Shown here piece by piece: positions 47,084 through 54,898 of a stretch of 64,000 bases of DNA. The notes under the pieces are model-generated. The model had not been told where the DNA came from, did not search any database, and saw only the letters and a program-made list of their open reading frames with translations. Made by a program: the position numbers and the translations under genes. This DNA is from Streptomyces lincolnensis (GTDB lineage: Bacteria > Actinomycetota > Actinomycetes > Streptomycetales > Streptomycetaceae), in NCBI RefSeq assembly GCF_021173675.1, contig NZ_JAIHON010000001.1, forward strand, positions 124,001-188,000. The letters are read 5' to 3'. Within the stretch, counting starts at the first letter, position 1. Every line of letters starts with the position of its first letter.

Positions 47084-48577
47084 TCAGCGCCGCGTTCCGG
47101 TGCCGAGGAGGGTGCGCTCGTAGGGGTCGAGGAGCACACCGCTGACCGAGCCGCCGACGCCGGTGATGATCCGCTGGTGGACCAGCGGGACGACGGCGTC
47201 GGTGCCGAGGATCGCGGCCTCGGCGGTCATGGCCGCGTCCTGCCGCTTCGCGGTGTCGGCGATGCCCTCGGCCTTCGCCACGGCCCCATCGACGTCCTTG
47301 TCGCACAGCTGGGCGATGTTGAAGCCGCCGTCGCAGGTGTAGTCGCCGGCCAGGACGGCCACGGGGTCGCCGGTGTCGACGAGGGTGTTGCGGGCGAGGA
47401 CGAACGCGTCGAACTTCCCCTCCAGCGCGTCGCTCTCCAGCCGCGAGTACTCGCGCACCTCCAGCGCGACCTTGAACCCGGCCTTCTCCAGCTGCTGCTT
47501 GAGCACCTGGGCGACTTCGGGGAGTTCGGGCCGGTTGTCGTAGGTGGCGAGGGTGATGCGCGCCCCGTTCGGGGCGCCGGCCTTCGCGCGTCCGGCCGGC
47601 TGCTGCCGCTTGCCCTCGGCCCAGGTGAGGGCGGGTCCGTAGATGCCGGCGCCGGGGTCGGCGTGCCCCTCGTACACGCCCTGGGCGAGCGCTGAGGTGT
47701 CGACGGCCGCGCGGGCGGCGGCCCGGAGCCCCGGGTCCTTGAAGGGGCCCGACCGCGCGTTGAGGAGCAGGCTCGTGGTGCGGGTGGTGGCCGTCTCCTT
47801 GCGGGTGTTCTTGTCGAGGGTGGCGGCCTGGGCGACCGGGACCGCCTCGGCGACGTCGACCTCGCCGGTGCGCAGGGCGCTCGCGCGGGCGGTGCCGTCG
47901 GCGATGAAGCGGACGTCGACGCCGGATGCCTGGGCGCGGCCGTCCCAGTAGTCGTCGAAGCGGGCGAGGGTGGCGGACGTGGAGCCGTTGACCTTCGTCA
48001 GCTCGAAGGGGCCGGTGGCGGTGCCGACCGGGTCGGCGGCACCCTTCGCGTCGTAGGCCTTCGGGGACAGGACGCCGAGGCTGGGGCTGGACAGCCGCAG
48101 GGGCAGCACCGGGTCGGGGGCGCCGGTGGTGATCCGTACGGCGGTGCCGGCGGCCTGGGCGGTGAGGGTGACACCGGCCAGGGCGGCGGGTGCCGGCTTG
48201 GCCTCGGTGGCGTGGGTGAGGGCGGCGGCGACGGCCTTCGGGGTGACCTCGGAGCCGTCCTGGAAGGTGGCCTCGCGCAGGGTGAACAGCCAGGTGCGGT
48301 CGTTCTCGCGGCGCCAGGACGCGGCGAGCGCGGGGGCGGCGGCGCCGTTGGCGTCCAGGGCGGTCAGGCCCTCGGTCACGCCGAGGCGGCTGAGGATGGT
48401 GGCGTCGGCCCCGTACGGCGAGAGGTTCTCGGCGGGCGGGAAGGCGAGGGCGACCCGGAGGCGCGTGCCGTCCTTCGCGTCGCCCGCGGAGTCGCCGCCG
48501 CCCGAGGCGAAGCAGGCGGTCAGGAGCGGGGCGAGCAGCAGGGAGCCCAGGATGTGTCGGCGTCGCACGGTGGTCAT
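47084..48577 (-). CDS. NikA/DppA-type solute-binding lipoprotein
   Basis: 497 residues. The N-terminus RRRHILGSLLLAPLLTACFASG is a lipoprotein signal with the lipobox LLTAC and twin arginines. Family marks of SBP class 5 follow: EGLTALDANGAAAPALAASWRRENDRTWLFTLREATFQDGSEVT and VDVAEAVPVAQAATL. It binds peptides, nickel or metal chelates outside the membrane and delivers them to the fused permease (3 nt downstream). It overlaps the GNAT gene upstream as ATGA. Confidence 0.87.
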   Translation of the reverse strand: MTTVRRRHILGSLLLAPLLTACFASGGGDSAGDAKDGTRLRVALAFPPAENLSPYGADATILSRLGVTEGLTALDANGAAAPALAASWRRENDRTWLFTLREATFQDGSEVTPKAVAAALTHATEAKPAPAALAGVTLTAQAAGTAVRITTGAPDPVLPLRLSSPSLGVLSPKAYDAKGAADPVGTATGPFELTKVNGSTSATLARFDDYWDGRAQASGVDVRFIADGTARASALRTGEVDVAEAVPVAQAATLDKNTRKETATTRTTSLLLNARSGPFKDPGLRAAARAAVDTSALAQGVYEGHADPGAGIYGPALTWAEGKRQQPAGRAKAGAPNGARITLATYDNRPELPEVAQVLKQQLEKAGFKVALEVREYSRLESDALEGKFDAFVLARNTLVDTGDPVAVLAGDYTCDGGFNIAQLCDKDVDGAVAKAEGIADTAKRQDAAMTAEAAILGTDAVVPLVHQRIITGVGGSVSGVLLDPYERTLLGTGTRR

Positions 48578-49110
48578 CGCCCCATCGGTATCTCGAAGTG
48601 GACGACGTGGTTCCCGCCGTCCGGGTCCTCGCGCTCGTCGTGCACGACCTTGCCGAGCGAGCGCCAGAAGGGTTCGGCGCCCGGGACGGCCGGGTCGGTG
48701 TGGAGGTAGACGGAGCGGTAGCCGCCGTCGGCGGCGGCGAAGGCGAGCAGCTCCTCCACCAGTCGGCGGGCGAGGCCGCGCCTGCGGTGCTCGGGGCGGA
48801 CGTACACCCGGCGCAGCTGGGCGGTCTCGCCGGAGGGGAAGCGCTCGGCGAGGTGGCGCGGGTTCGGCGGGTGGGCCGGGCCCCGGGAGTCGAGCGCGGC
48901 GGTGGCCACGACGGCTCCGTCGGCCGGGTCGACGGCGACGAGCAGGGTGTGACGGGCGGGGGCGAGATAGGCGGCGGCCGGATCGATGATGTCCGCGTGC
49001 CATCGGGGCACGTAGCCGGTTCCGAAGTCGCGGTAGACGGTGTCGAGCATCACGGCTCGCGCACTTTCGAGGTCGTCCGGGCTCGCCGCCCTGATGCTGT
49101 AGTCACGCAC
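48574..49110 (-). CDS. GNAT-family acetyltransferase, probably leaderless
   Basis: 178 residues from the GTG at 49110. The acetyl-CoA site is LRRVYVRPEHRRRGLARRLVEELLAFAAADG, with YLHTDPAVPGAEPFWRSLG near the end. The start is chosen because the homology begins at RDYSIRAASPDD and because TATGAT (49117-49122) ends 6 nt upstream, placing the transcription start at the GTG; no ribosome site is visible for any start. Alternative in-frame GTG codons lie at 49116 and 49176. It heads the operon GNAT, binding protein, permease, MFS, GNAT. Confidence 0.8.
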   Translation of the reverse strand: MRDYSIRAASPDDLESARAVMLDTVYRDFGTGYVPRWHADIIDPAAAYLAPARHTLLVAVDPADGAVVATAALDSRGPAHPPNPRHLAERFPSGETAQLRRVYVRPEHRRRGLARRLVEELLAFAAADGGYRSVYLHTDPAVPGAEPFWRSLGKVVHDEREDPDGGNHVVHFEIPMGR

Positions 49111-49116
49111 TTGCAC

Positions 49117-49122
49117 ATCATA
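49117..49122 (-). promoter_or_regulatory. -10 element TATGAT of the binding-protein operon
   Basis: TATGAT on the minus strand is a near-consensus -10, 7 nt from the GTG at 49110. The -35 region (GATCAA, 49141-49146) is weak. Confidence 0.5.
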
Positions 49123-49194
49123 TGCATTAAGCGCAAGAGGTTGATCAGGGGGCGATTTGACAGTGATCGACAACACGCCTAAAACCTAACGACA

Positions 49195-49209
49195 TGACAT
49201 CCATTTTCA
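49195..49209 (+). promoter_or_regulatory. Zur-like box upstream of the CooC-like ATPase
   Basis: TGACATCCATTTTCA matches the Streptomyces Zur consensus TGAAAATGATTTTCA at 11 of 15 positions, with a perfect right half. It lies 17 nt before the GTG at 49226 and about 85 nt from the divergent GNAT start, so it could act on both. Zinc control is inferred. Confidence 0.4.
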
Positions 49210-49225
49210 AAAAGATGGAGCGGTA

Positions 49226-50233
49226 GTGCGCATCGCGTTCGTCGGCAAGGGTGGCAGCGGCAAGACCACTTTGTCGGCGCTCTTCTCCCGGCATCTGGCG
49301 CGCTCGGGCGCGCCGGTTCTCGCCGTCGACGGGGACATCAACCAACACCTGGCCGAGGCGCTGGGCCACGACGGGGACGACCTGGGCGCGCCTCCCCTCG
49401 GTGCCCATCTCTCCGAGATCAAGGAGTACCTGCGCGGCACCAACCCGCGGATCGCCTCCACCGAGGCGATGATCAAGACCACTCCTCCGGGCCGCGGTTC
49501 GCGCCTTCTGCGGCTGCTCGGGGACGACGAGCTGCACACGCGGCACGTCCGGCGCGCGGGTGACGTGCCGCTGATGGTCACGGGCGAGTTCGACGAGAGC
49601 GACCTCGGAGTGGCCTGCTACCACTCCAAGCTCGGCGGGGTGGAGCTCTACCTCAACCACCTGGTCGACGGCCCCGGCGAGTACGTCGTCGTCGACATGA
49701 CGGCGGGCGCCGACGCCTTCGCCTCGGGCCTGTTCTCCCGCTTCGACCTGACCTTCCTGGTCGCGGAACCGACCCGCAAGGGCGTCTCGGTCTACCGCCA
49801 GTACCGGGACCACGCCCAGGAGTTCGGCATCCGGATCGCCGTCGTCGGCAACAAGGTGACCGGCGAGGACGACCTGCTCTTCCTCAAGGAGCAGGTGGGC
49901 GACGACCTGCTGACCCACCTGGTCCACTCCTCCTGGGTGCGGGCCGCGGAACAGGGGCGCGGCGAGGACGACCTCGACACCCTGGAGCCGCACAACCGGC
50001 ACGCCCTGAGCCTCCTGCGCGAGGCCGTCGACTCCCGCCCCCGCGACTGGGACACCCTCCACCGCCACTCCGTCGAGTTCCACCTGCGCAACGCCCGCTC
50101 CTGGGCGAACGCGTCGACCGGCCTGGACCTGACCACCCAGGTGGACCCGGGCTTCGTCCCGGGCCCGGCGGCACTCGCCCGACGACCCCCTGACTCGTCT
50201 GAACGCCCTCTGACTCGTCTGACCGCCCCCTGA
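49226..50233 (+). CDS. CooC/ParA-like P-loop ATPase
   Basis: 335 residues from a GTG with GGAG 5 nt upstream. The deviant Walker A motif FVGKGGSGKTTLSALFSRHLA at residues 5-25 and AVDGDINQHLAEALG put it near CooC, MinD and ParA ATPases, which load metals or move proteins. EYVVVDMTAGADAFASGLFSRFDLTFLVAEPTRKGV is the Walker B part. The C-terminal ~35 residues are Pro/Arg-rich with a repeated SSERPLTRLT-like ending. It precedes an SCO5389-type gene with which it is usually paired. Confidence 0.84.
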   Translation: MRIAFVGKGGSGKTTLSALFSRHLARSGAPVLAVDGDINQHLAEALGHDGDDLGAPPLGAHLSEIKEYLRGTNPRIASTEAMIKTTPPGRGSRLLRLLGDDELHTRHVRRAGDVPLMVTGEFDESDLGVACYHSKLGGVELYLNHLVDGPGEYVVVDMTAGADAFASGLFSRFDLTFLVAEPTRKGVSVYRQYRDHAQEFGIRIAVVGNKVTGEDDLLFLKEQVGDDLLTHLVHSSWVRAAEQGRGEDDLDTLEPHNRHALSLLREAVDSRPRDWDTLHRHSVEFHLRNARSWANASTGLDLTTQVDPGFVPGPAALARRPPDSSERPLTRLTAP

Positions 50234-50234
50234 T

Positions 50235-50286
50235 CACAAGAGCCCCTCTCACCACAAGAGAACTCCCCCCACCCGCACCACAAGAG
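50235..50286 (+). repeat. Three CACAAGAG repeats in the 69-nt spacer
   Basis: CACAAGAG occurs at 50235-50242, 50253-50260 and 50279-50286 between the ATPase and the next gene, spaced 18 and 26 nt. Function unknown; they could hold an RNA-binding site or be slippage products. Confidence 0.5.
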
Positions 50287-50302
50287 AACAGGACCCCCTC
50301 AC

Positions 50303-50695
50303 ATGTCTCTCGACGTCTCCCCCGAACTCCTCGCCGAGGCCGAGCAGGGCGACATCCGCGAAGAGGACTTCGTGGCCACCGTCCGCACCTCCCTCCCCTA
50401 CGCCTACGACCTCGTCGCCTCCCTCGCCACCGAACTCAAGGCCGGCATCGCCGAGTTCACCGACAACCAGACCCCTCCCCCCTCCGAGAAGGAGCGCGGC
50501 CAGCTCCTGCGCGCCCTCGCCAGCGACGCCATCCGCGGCAGCCTGGAGCGCCACTTCGGCATCGCCCTCGCCTTCCAGAACTGCCACCGCGTCGCGGCCT
50601 TCCGCCCGGACTCCGTCGACGGCGAGAGCTACGCGAAGTTCACGTCGGTGCGGTCGCAGGTGCTGAACCAGTCGCCGGAGTTCCGGGACTGCTAG
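50303..50695 (+). CDS. SCO5389-family small protein
   Basis: 130 residues. It resembles the uncharacterised Streptomyces family I know as SCO5389-like: MSLDVSPELLAEAEQG, EDFVATVRTSLPYAYDLVASLATEL, FTDNQTPPPSEKERGQLLRALASDAIRGSLERHFGIALAFQNCHRVAAF. It has no signal, no membrane helix and two cysteines. It follows the CooC-like ATPase gene by 69 nt, and the two probably work together. Function unknown. Confidence 0.8.
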   Translation: MSLDVSPELLAEAEQGDIREEDFVATVRTSLPYAYDLVASLATELKAGIAEFTDNQTPPPSEKERGQLLRALASDAIRGSLERHFGIALAFQNCHRVAAFRPDSVDGESYAKFTSVRSQVLNQSPEFRDC

Positions 50696-50715
50696 TCATA
50701 CGCCGCCTCGGTTGA

Positions 50716-50729
50716 CAAGCAAACGCTTC
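50716..50729. promoter_or_regulatory. Upstream MarR-type operator copy
   Basis: CAAGC-AAAC-GCTTC repeats the core of the operator at 50762-50789 (CAAGC-ACTA-GCTTC). The two cores are 53 bp apart, five helical turns, so one regulator could bind both on the same DNA face. Confidence 0.55.
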
Positions 50730-50751
50730 TCGAATCCAACGGAACAGGCCA

Positions 50752-50789
50752 TTGATCCGGGTACTTACCAAGCACTAGCTTCGTAAGTA
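50752..50789 (+). promoter_or_regulatory. MarR promoter and 28-bp palindromic operator overlapping the start codon
   Basis: The sequence from TACTTAC (50762-50768) to GTAAGTA (50783-50789) is a 28-bp palindrome with one mismatch in each arm and a 4-nt centre; it ends on the A of the start codon. TTGATC (50752-50757) and TAGCTT (50776-50781) form a promoter with 18-nt spacing whose start site falls on or next to the ATG, so the mRNA is probably leaderless and a bound regulator would shut it completely. Confidence 0.7.
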
Positions 50790-51301
50790 TGGCTGATGTT
50801 CCGGAAGAGGCGTCGGAGGACCTGATCCTGGCGGAGGCGTTGCGTTGGGGGGTCTCCCGACTGGCTTCCCGGTTGCGCGCCGAGCAACCGGGGGCCGGCC
50901 GGCCCCTGACACGACTGGCCGCGTCCGTGCTGGCCAACCTGCGGCACAGCGGGGCGCTGACCCCCTCGGAGCTCGCCGCCGTCGAGGGGCTGCAGACCCA
51001 GTCGCTGACCCGGGTGCTCAACGAACTGGAGGGCCAGGGGCGTATCCACCGCTCGCGCAGTGAGGTGGACGCCCGGCGCCAGAACATCGAGATCACCGAC
51101 GCGGGCCGGGAGGCGCTGCGGGAGCACGTACGGGACGGCAACGCCTGGCTGGCGACGGCACTGCGCGAAACCCTGTCGCCGGCCGAGCGCGGGGTGCTGC
51201 GGATCGCCGCCGGGCTGCTGGAGCAGGTGGCGGAGGCCGAGGTCGCCGTCGAGGACCGCCGTGGGTCCGCGCGGGGCGAAGGGGCGGCACCGGCGCTGTG
51301 A
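50789..51301 (+). CDS. MarR-family regulator
   Basis: 170 residues. The winged helix is visible as LTPSELAAVEGLQTQSLTRVLNELEGQGRIHRSRSEVDARRQNIEITDAG at about residues 57-106, with the conserved wing arginines in DARRQ. The start is fixed by the operator and by the leaderless promoter; there is no ribosome site. It overlaps the MFS gene as GTGA. The pair is a standard drug-sensing repressor and pump. Confidence 0.9.
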   Translation: MADVPEEASEDLILAEALRWGVSRLASRLRAEQPGAGRPLTRLAASVLANLRHSGALTPSELAAVEGLQTQSLTRVLNELEGQGRIHRSRSEVDARRQNIEITDAGREALREHVRDGNAWLATALRETLSPAERGVLRIAAGLLEQVAEAEVAVEDRRGSARGEGAAPAL

Positions 51302-52548
51302 CCGCTCGCCGAACCGGCAGGGCGGCAGCGGGACTTCGGTACCCGTCCCCCGAACCGCCGGCACGACCAGCTCTGTTGACGGTCCTGGCCGGGCTGAGCG
51401 GCGTGAGTCCCCTGGCCACGGACATGTACGTCCCCGCCCTCCCCGACCTGGCCCGCTCCCTCGCCACCGACGCCTCCGGCGCGCAGCTGTCGCTGACCGG
51501 CTTCCTGGCGGGCATCATCCTCGGGCAACTCCTCCTGGGCCCGCTCAGCGACGCGGTCGGCCGTCGGCCCGTCCTGGTCGGCGGATCCGTGCTGTTCGCC
51601 GTCTTCTCCGTCATATGCGCCCTTGCGCCCACCGTGGACGTGCTCAACGCCGCACGCGTGGGGCAGGGCATCGCGGGCGCGGCCGGGATCGTCGTCTCGC
51701 GTGCCGTCGTGGCCGATCTCTTCGACGACCGCGACCTCCCCTCGGTCTACTCCCGTCTGGGGGCGATCACCGCGGCGGCCCCGGTGCTGGCACCGTTGGC
51801 CGGAGGCGCCTTGCTGCTGGTGGTGTCCTGGCGCTGGCTGTTCGCCGTCCTGGCCCTGATGGGCGTACTCCTGGCCCTCGGGGTGTGGCGGTGGATCCCC
51901 GAGTCCCACCCGCCCCACGCCCGGCTCGCGGGAGGGGCGGTGGCGAGTCTGCGTTCCCTCGGCAGCGTGGCCGCGCAGCGCGCCGTCCTCACCCCGGTGC
52001 TGGCCGTCGCCTTCGGCGGAGCCGCCGTCTTCGCCTACATCGCCGGAACCACCTTCGTCTTCCAGGACATCCACCACCTCTCCCCGGCCCTCTCCAGCCT
52101 CGTCTACGGCGTCAACGCCCTCGGCAACATGGCGGGAAGCCTGGCCTACGGCCGCCTGGCCGCGCGTCGGTCCCCGGAGACCCTCCTCGTGCTCAGCGGC
52201 GCGGGGGCCACGGCGGGGGCGGCGGCGCTGTTGGTCGTGCAGGCGAGCGTCGGCAGCACCCTGGCGTTCACATGGCTGTGCCTGTGGGTCACCATCAGCG
52301 CGTTCGGTGTGTTCTTCCCGGCCGTGATCACGGTCGCCCAGAGTCGCGGACGTGCCGCCCCCGGGGCCACCTCCGCGCTGCTGGGCGGCGGGCAGTTCCT
52401 CCTCGGCGCGGCCGTCTCCCCGGTGGTCGGGCTGTTCGGCACACGGAGCCCGGCTCCCATGGCGGCCGTGATGACCGCCTGCCTCGCCGCGGGCACCCTG
52501 GCGGCGATCGCCACCAGGCGCATCCGCGTGGACCCGGAACGTCCCTAG
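51298..52548 (+). CDS. Bcr/CflA-type multidrug MFS exporter
   Basis: 416 residues from a GTG in GTGA overlap with the MarR gene. Family marks: SGVSPLATDMYVPALPDLARSLATDASGAQLSLTGFLAGIILGQLLLGPLSDAVGRRPVL, characteristic of Bcr/CflA drug-H+ antiporters such as those for bicyclomycin and chloramphenicol. Twelve helices are expected. The extreme N-terminus (TARRTGRAAAGLRYPSPEPP) is a variable tail. Expression should follow the MarR gene. Confidence 0.9.
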   Translation: MTARRTGRAAAGLRYPSPEPPARPALLTVLAGLSGVSPLATDMYVPALPDLARSLATDASGAQLSLTGFLAGIILGQLLLGPLSDAVGRRPVLVGGSVLFAVFSVICALAPTVDVLNAARVGQGIAGAAGIVVSRAVVADLFDDRDLPSVYSRLGAITAAAPVLAPLAGGALLLVVSWRWLFAVLALMGVLLALGVWRWIPESHPPHARLAGGAVASLRSLGSVAAQRAVLTPVLAVAFGGAAVFAYIAGTTFVFQDIHHLSPALSSLVYGVNALGNMAGSLAYGRLAARRSPETLLVLSGAGATAGAAALLVVQASVGSTLAFTWLCLWVTISAFGVFFPAVITVAQSRGRAAPGATSALLGGGQFLLGAAVSPVVGLFGTRSPAPMAAVMTACLAAGTLAAIATRRIRVDPERP

Positions 52549-52549
52549 G

Positions 52550-53404
52550 TCATCCCCGGACCGTGTCGGCGAGGGCCGACGCCACCGCCCCCACGAACCG
52601 CTCCCCGTCGTCCAGCCACGGAAAATGCGCCGCGCCCGGCTGGACGACCAGTCGGGCGTTCGGGAACAGGCCCGTGTACTCCGACATCACGCGCGGAGGC
52701 CCCGCCACGTCGGCTTCGCCCGCCAGCACCAGGACCGGTGCCGTGAACGCGGTCAGGGCCGCTCTCGTGGTCGGTGGGTGGAAGGCGCCGGCGGAGGCGT
52801 AGACGCCGGCGGCCTCGTTGTTGCGTTGTTCGTCCTCGGCGGCGCGGAAGGCCTGGGACTCCTCGTCCCAGCGGGCGTACCAGAAGGGGGCGACGGACTG
52901 CCAGGAGTCCGGGGTGGCCCGGCCCTCGGTGACGGCTTCCAGGGCCGTGTAGGCGGGAGGGAACCAGGGCTCGTGCCGTCGCAGGCGGGCGGTTCGGAGG
53001 CGGTCGTCGGCGGTGATGTCGAGGCCGACGGCGTAGACGCTGGGGGTGATCAGGGCGAGCCGGGCGACGCGGTCGGGGTGGCGGGCCGTGTAGAGGGCGG
53101 CGAGGTTGGCGCCCGCGCAGTGGGCGAGGAGGTCGAGGTGGTCCAGGCCGAGTTCCTCGCGCAGGGCCTCGACGTCGTCGACCTGGCGGTCGCAGCGGTA
53201 CGACGCGGGGTCCGCGGGCCGGTGCGAGCGGCCCGTGCCCCTCAGGTCCAGCCGGATCAGGGTGCGGTGGGCGGTCAGGCCGCCGAGGTCGCCCAGGTAC
53301 GCCGAGTCCTGCATCGGGCCCCCGGGCAGGCAGACCAGCGGCGGCCCTTCACCGGCCAGGTGGTAGGTGAGGAGCGTGCCGTCGGGAGCTGGGAAAGTGG
53401 GCAT
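52550..53404 (-). CDS. Alpha/beta-hydrolase (proline iminopeptidase-like) with Cys at the nucleophile position
   Basis: 284 residues. Oxyanion segment LVCLPGGPMQDSAYLGDLGG, then RLDLRGTGRSHRPADPASYRCDRQVDDVEALREELGLDHL are typical of the prolyl aminopeptidase-like group. The nucleophile elbow reads LLAHCAGANLA, with Cys96 where Ser is usual. The acid and base (LAGEADVAGPP, GAAHFPWLDD) are present. It ends 1 nt from the convergent MFS stop and has no strong ribosome site at 53404. Confidence 0.84.
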   Translation of the reverse strand: MPTFPAPDGTLLTYHLAGEGPPLVCLPGGPMQDSAYLGDLGGLTAHRTLIRLDLRGTGRSHRPADPASYRCDRQVDDVEALREELGLDHLDLLAHCAGANLAALYTARHPDRVARLALITPSVYAVGLDITADDRLRTARLRRHEPWFPPAYTALEAVTEGRATPDSWQSVAPFWYARWDEESQAFRAAEDEQRNNEAAGVYASAGAFHPPTTRAALTAFTAPVLVLAGEADVAGPPRVMSEYTGLFPNARLVVQPGAAHFPWLDDGERFVGAVASALADTVRG

Positions 53405-53419
53405 CGCCGTGAGGTTTTC

Positions 53420-53468
53420 AGAGGGGCGGCGGCACGGCAAACGCTTTTGGCCGGACCGCCGCCCCTCT
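53420..53468 (-). terminator. Hairpin after the beta-glucosidase operon
   Basis: Perfect 13-bp arms (53420-53432 and 53456-53468) with a 23-nt loop lie between the beta-glucosidase stop (53512) and the next start (53404), ending the transporter-glucosidase transcript. Confidence 0.65.
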
Positions 53469-53511
53469 CTCCCTCGGGTCTCCCCGCGCCTCCCCCGGAT
53501 CTCCCCCGGCC

Positions 53512-54870
53512 TCAGGCCGCCCTCCGCGCCCGTCCCCCGTGTGCGCGGATGATCTCCGCGTACCGGTGGCCCGAGCCCTTGATCGTGCGTCGCTGGGTCG
53601 CGTAGTCGACGTGGACGAGGCCGAAGCGCTTGTCGTAGCCGTAGGCCCATTCGAAGTTGTCGAGGAGTGACCAGGCGAAGTAGCCGGCCAGGGGGGCGCC
53701 CCGGCGGGCGGCGGAGGCGCAGGCGGCGAGGTGGCGGAGGAGGTAGTCCTGGCGTTCGGGGTCGTCGACGGTGCCGTCGGGGCGTACGACGTCGGGGTGG
53801 GCGGAGCCGTTCTCGGTGACGTAGAGCCGGCGGGCGCCGTAGTCGTCGGTGAGGCGCATCAGCAGGTCCTCGATGCCGGTCGGGTCGATCTCCCAGTCCA
53901 TGCCGGTGCGGGGGACGCCGATACGGCGGACCGTGCGGACGCGGGGTACCGGTCCGGTGGGGTCGTGGGCGACGGTCTGCGGGAAGTAGTAGTTCAGGCC
54001 CAGCCAGTCCAGTGGCGCGGCGATCGTCTCCAAGTCGCCCGGCCGCTCGGGGAGTTCGACGCCGTAGACCTCGCGCATGTCCTCGGGGAAGCCGCGGCCG
54101 TGGACGGGGTCCAGCCACCAGCGGTTGGTGTGACCGTCCATACGGTGGGCGGCGGCGATGTCCTCGGGGCGGTCGGTGGCGGGGTGGATCGTGGAGAGGT
54201 TGTTGACGATGCCGACCTGGGCGTCCGGGGCGGCGGCGCGGATCGCGCGCGCGGCGAGGCCGTGGCCGAGGAGCAGGTGGTAGGAGGCGCGGACGGCGGC
54301 GGTCAGGTCCCTCAGGCCGGGGGCCATCGTGCCTTCGAGGTGGCCGATCCAGGCCGAGCACAGGGGCTCGTTGAGGGTGGCCCAGTGGGTGACGCGGTCG
54401 CCGAGACGCTCGGCCACGACGGAGGCGTACGACGCGAAGTGCTCGGCGGTCGCCCGCTCGGGCCAGCCGCCGCGGTCCTGGAGCACCTGCGGGAGGTCCC
54501 AGTGGTAGAGGGTGACGGACGGGGTGATGCCCGCCTGGAGCAGACCGTCGACCAACTCGTCGTAGAAGGCCAGGCCCTTGGGGTTCGCCGGTCCGTCGCC
54601 GCCGGGCACGACCCTGGGCCAGGCGATCGACAACCGGTAGGCGCCCACGCCGAGTTGGCGCATCAGGGCGATGTCCTCGCGCCAGCGGTGGTAGTGGTCG
54701 CACGCCACGTCGCCGTGGTCGTTGCCCGCGATCTTCCCGGGGGTGTGGGCGAAGGTGTCCCAGATCGACGGCGAACGGCCGTCCTCCGCCACGGCCCCCT
54801 CGATCTGGTACGCCGATGTGGCCGTGCCCCACAGGAAGTCGTGCGGGAGTGCGGCGAGGTCGATGGTCAC
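53512..54870 (-). CDS. GH1 beta-glucosidase
   Basis: 452 residues. The GH1 start [29 protein letters not shown], the acid/base motif TLNEP near residue 165 and the nucleophile motif YVTENGS near 355 are all present. There is no signal peptide, so it hydrolyses imported beta-glucosides (cellobiose type) in the cytoplasm. It is the last gene after the two sugar permeases and the binding protein, 28 nt downstream of the second permease, an arrangement like the cebEFG-bglC cluster of Streptomyces, though without a cebR-like regulator here. Confidence 0.93.
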   Translation of the reverse strand: MTIDLAALPHDFLWGTATSAYQIEGAVAEDGRSPSIWDTFAHTPGKIAGNDHGDVACDHYHRWREDIALMRQLGVGAYRLSIAWPRVVPGGDGPANPKGLAFYDELVDGLLQAGITPSVTLYHWDLPQVLQDRGGWPERATAEHFASYASVVAERLGDRVTHWATLNEPLCSAWIGHLEGTMAPGLRDLTAAVRASYHLLLGHGLAARAIRAAAPDAQVGIVNNLSTIHPATDRPEDIAAAHRMDGHTNRWWLDPVHGRGFPEDMREVYGVELPERPGDLETIAAPLDWLGLNYYFPQTVAHDPTGPVPRVRTVRRIGVPRTGMDWEIDPTGIEDLLMRLTDDYGARRLYVTENGSAHPDVVRPDGTVDDPERQDYLLRHLAACASAARRGAPLAGYFAWSLLDNFEWAYGYDKRFGLVHVDYATQRRTIKGSGHRYAEIIRAHGGRARRAA

Positions 54871-54898
54871 GTAAGTCCCTTCAGGGTGAACGGAGTTG

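Noticed and set aside
44046..47306. One continuous 1086-codon frame covering the MFS gene and the region antisense or out of frame to the permease
   Set aside because: Only the part from 45290 downwards encodes a recognisable protein; the rest is Arg/Pro-rich shadow of the permease frame.
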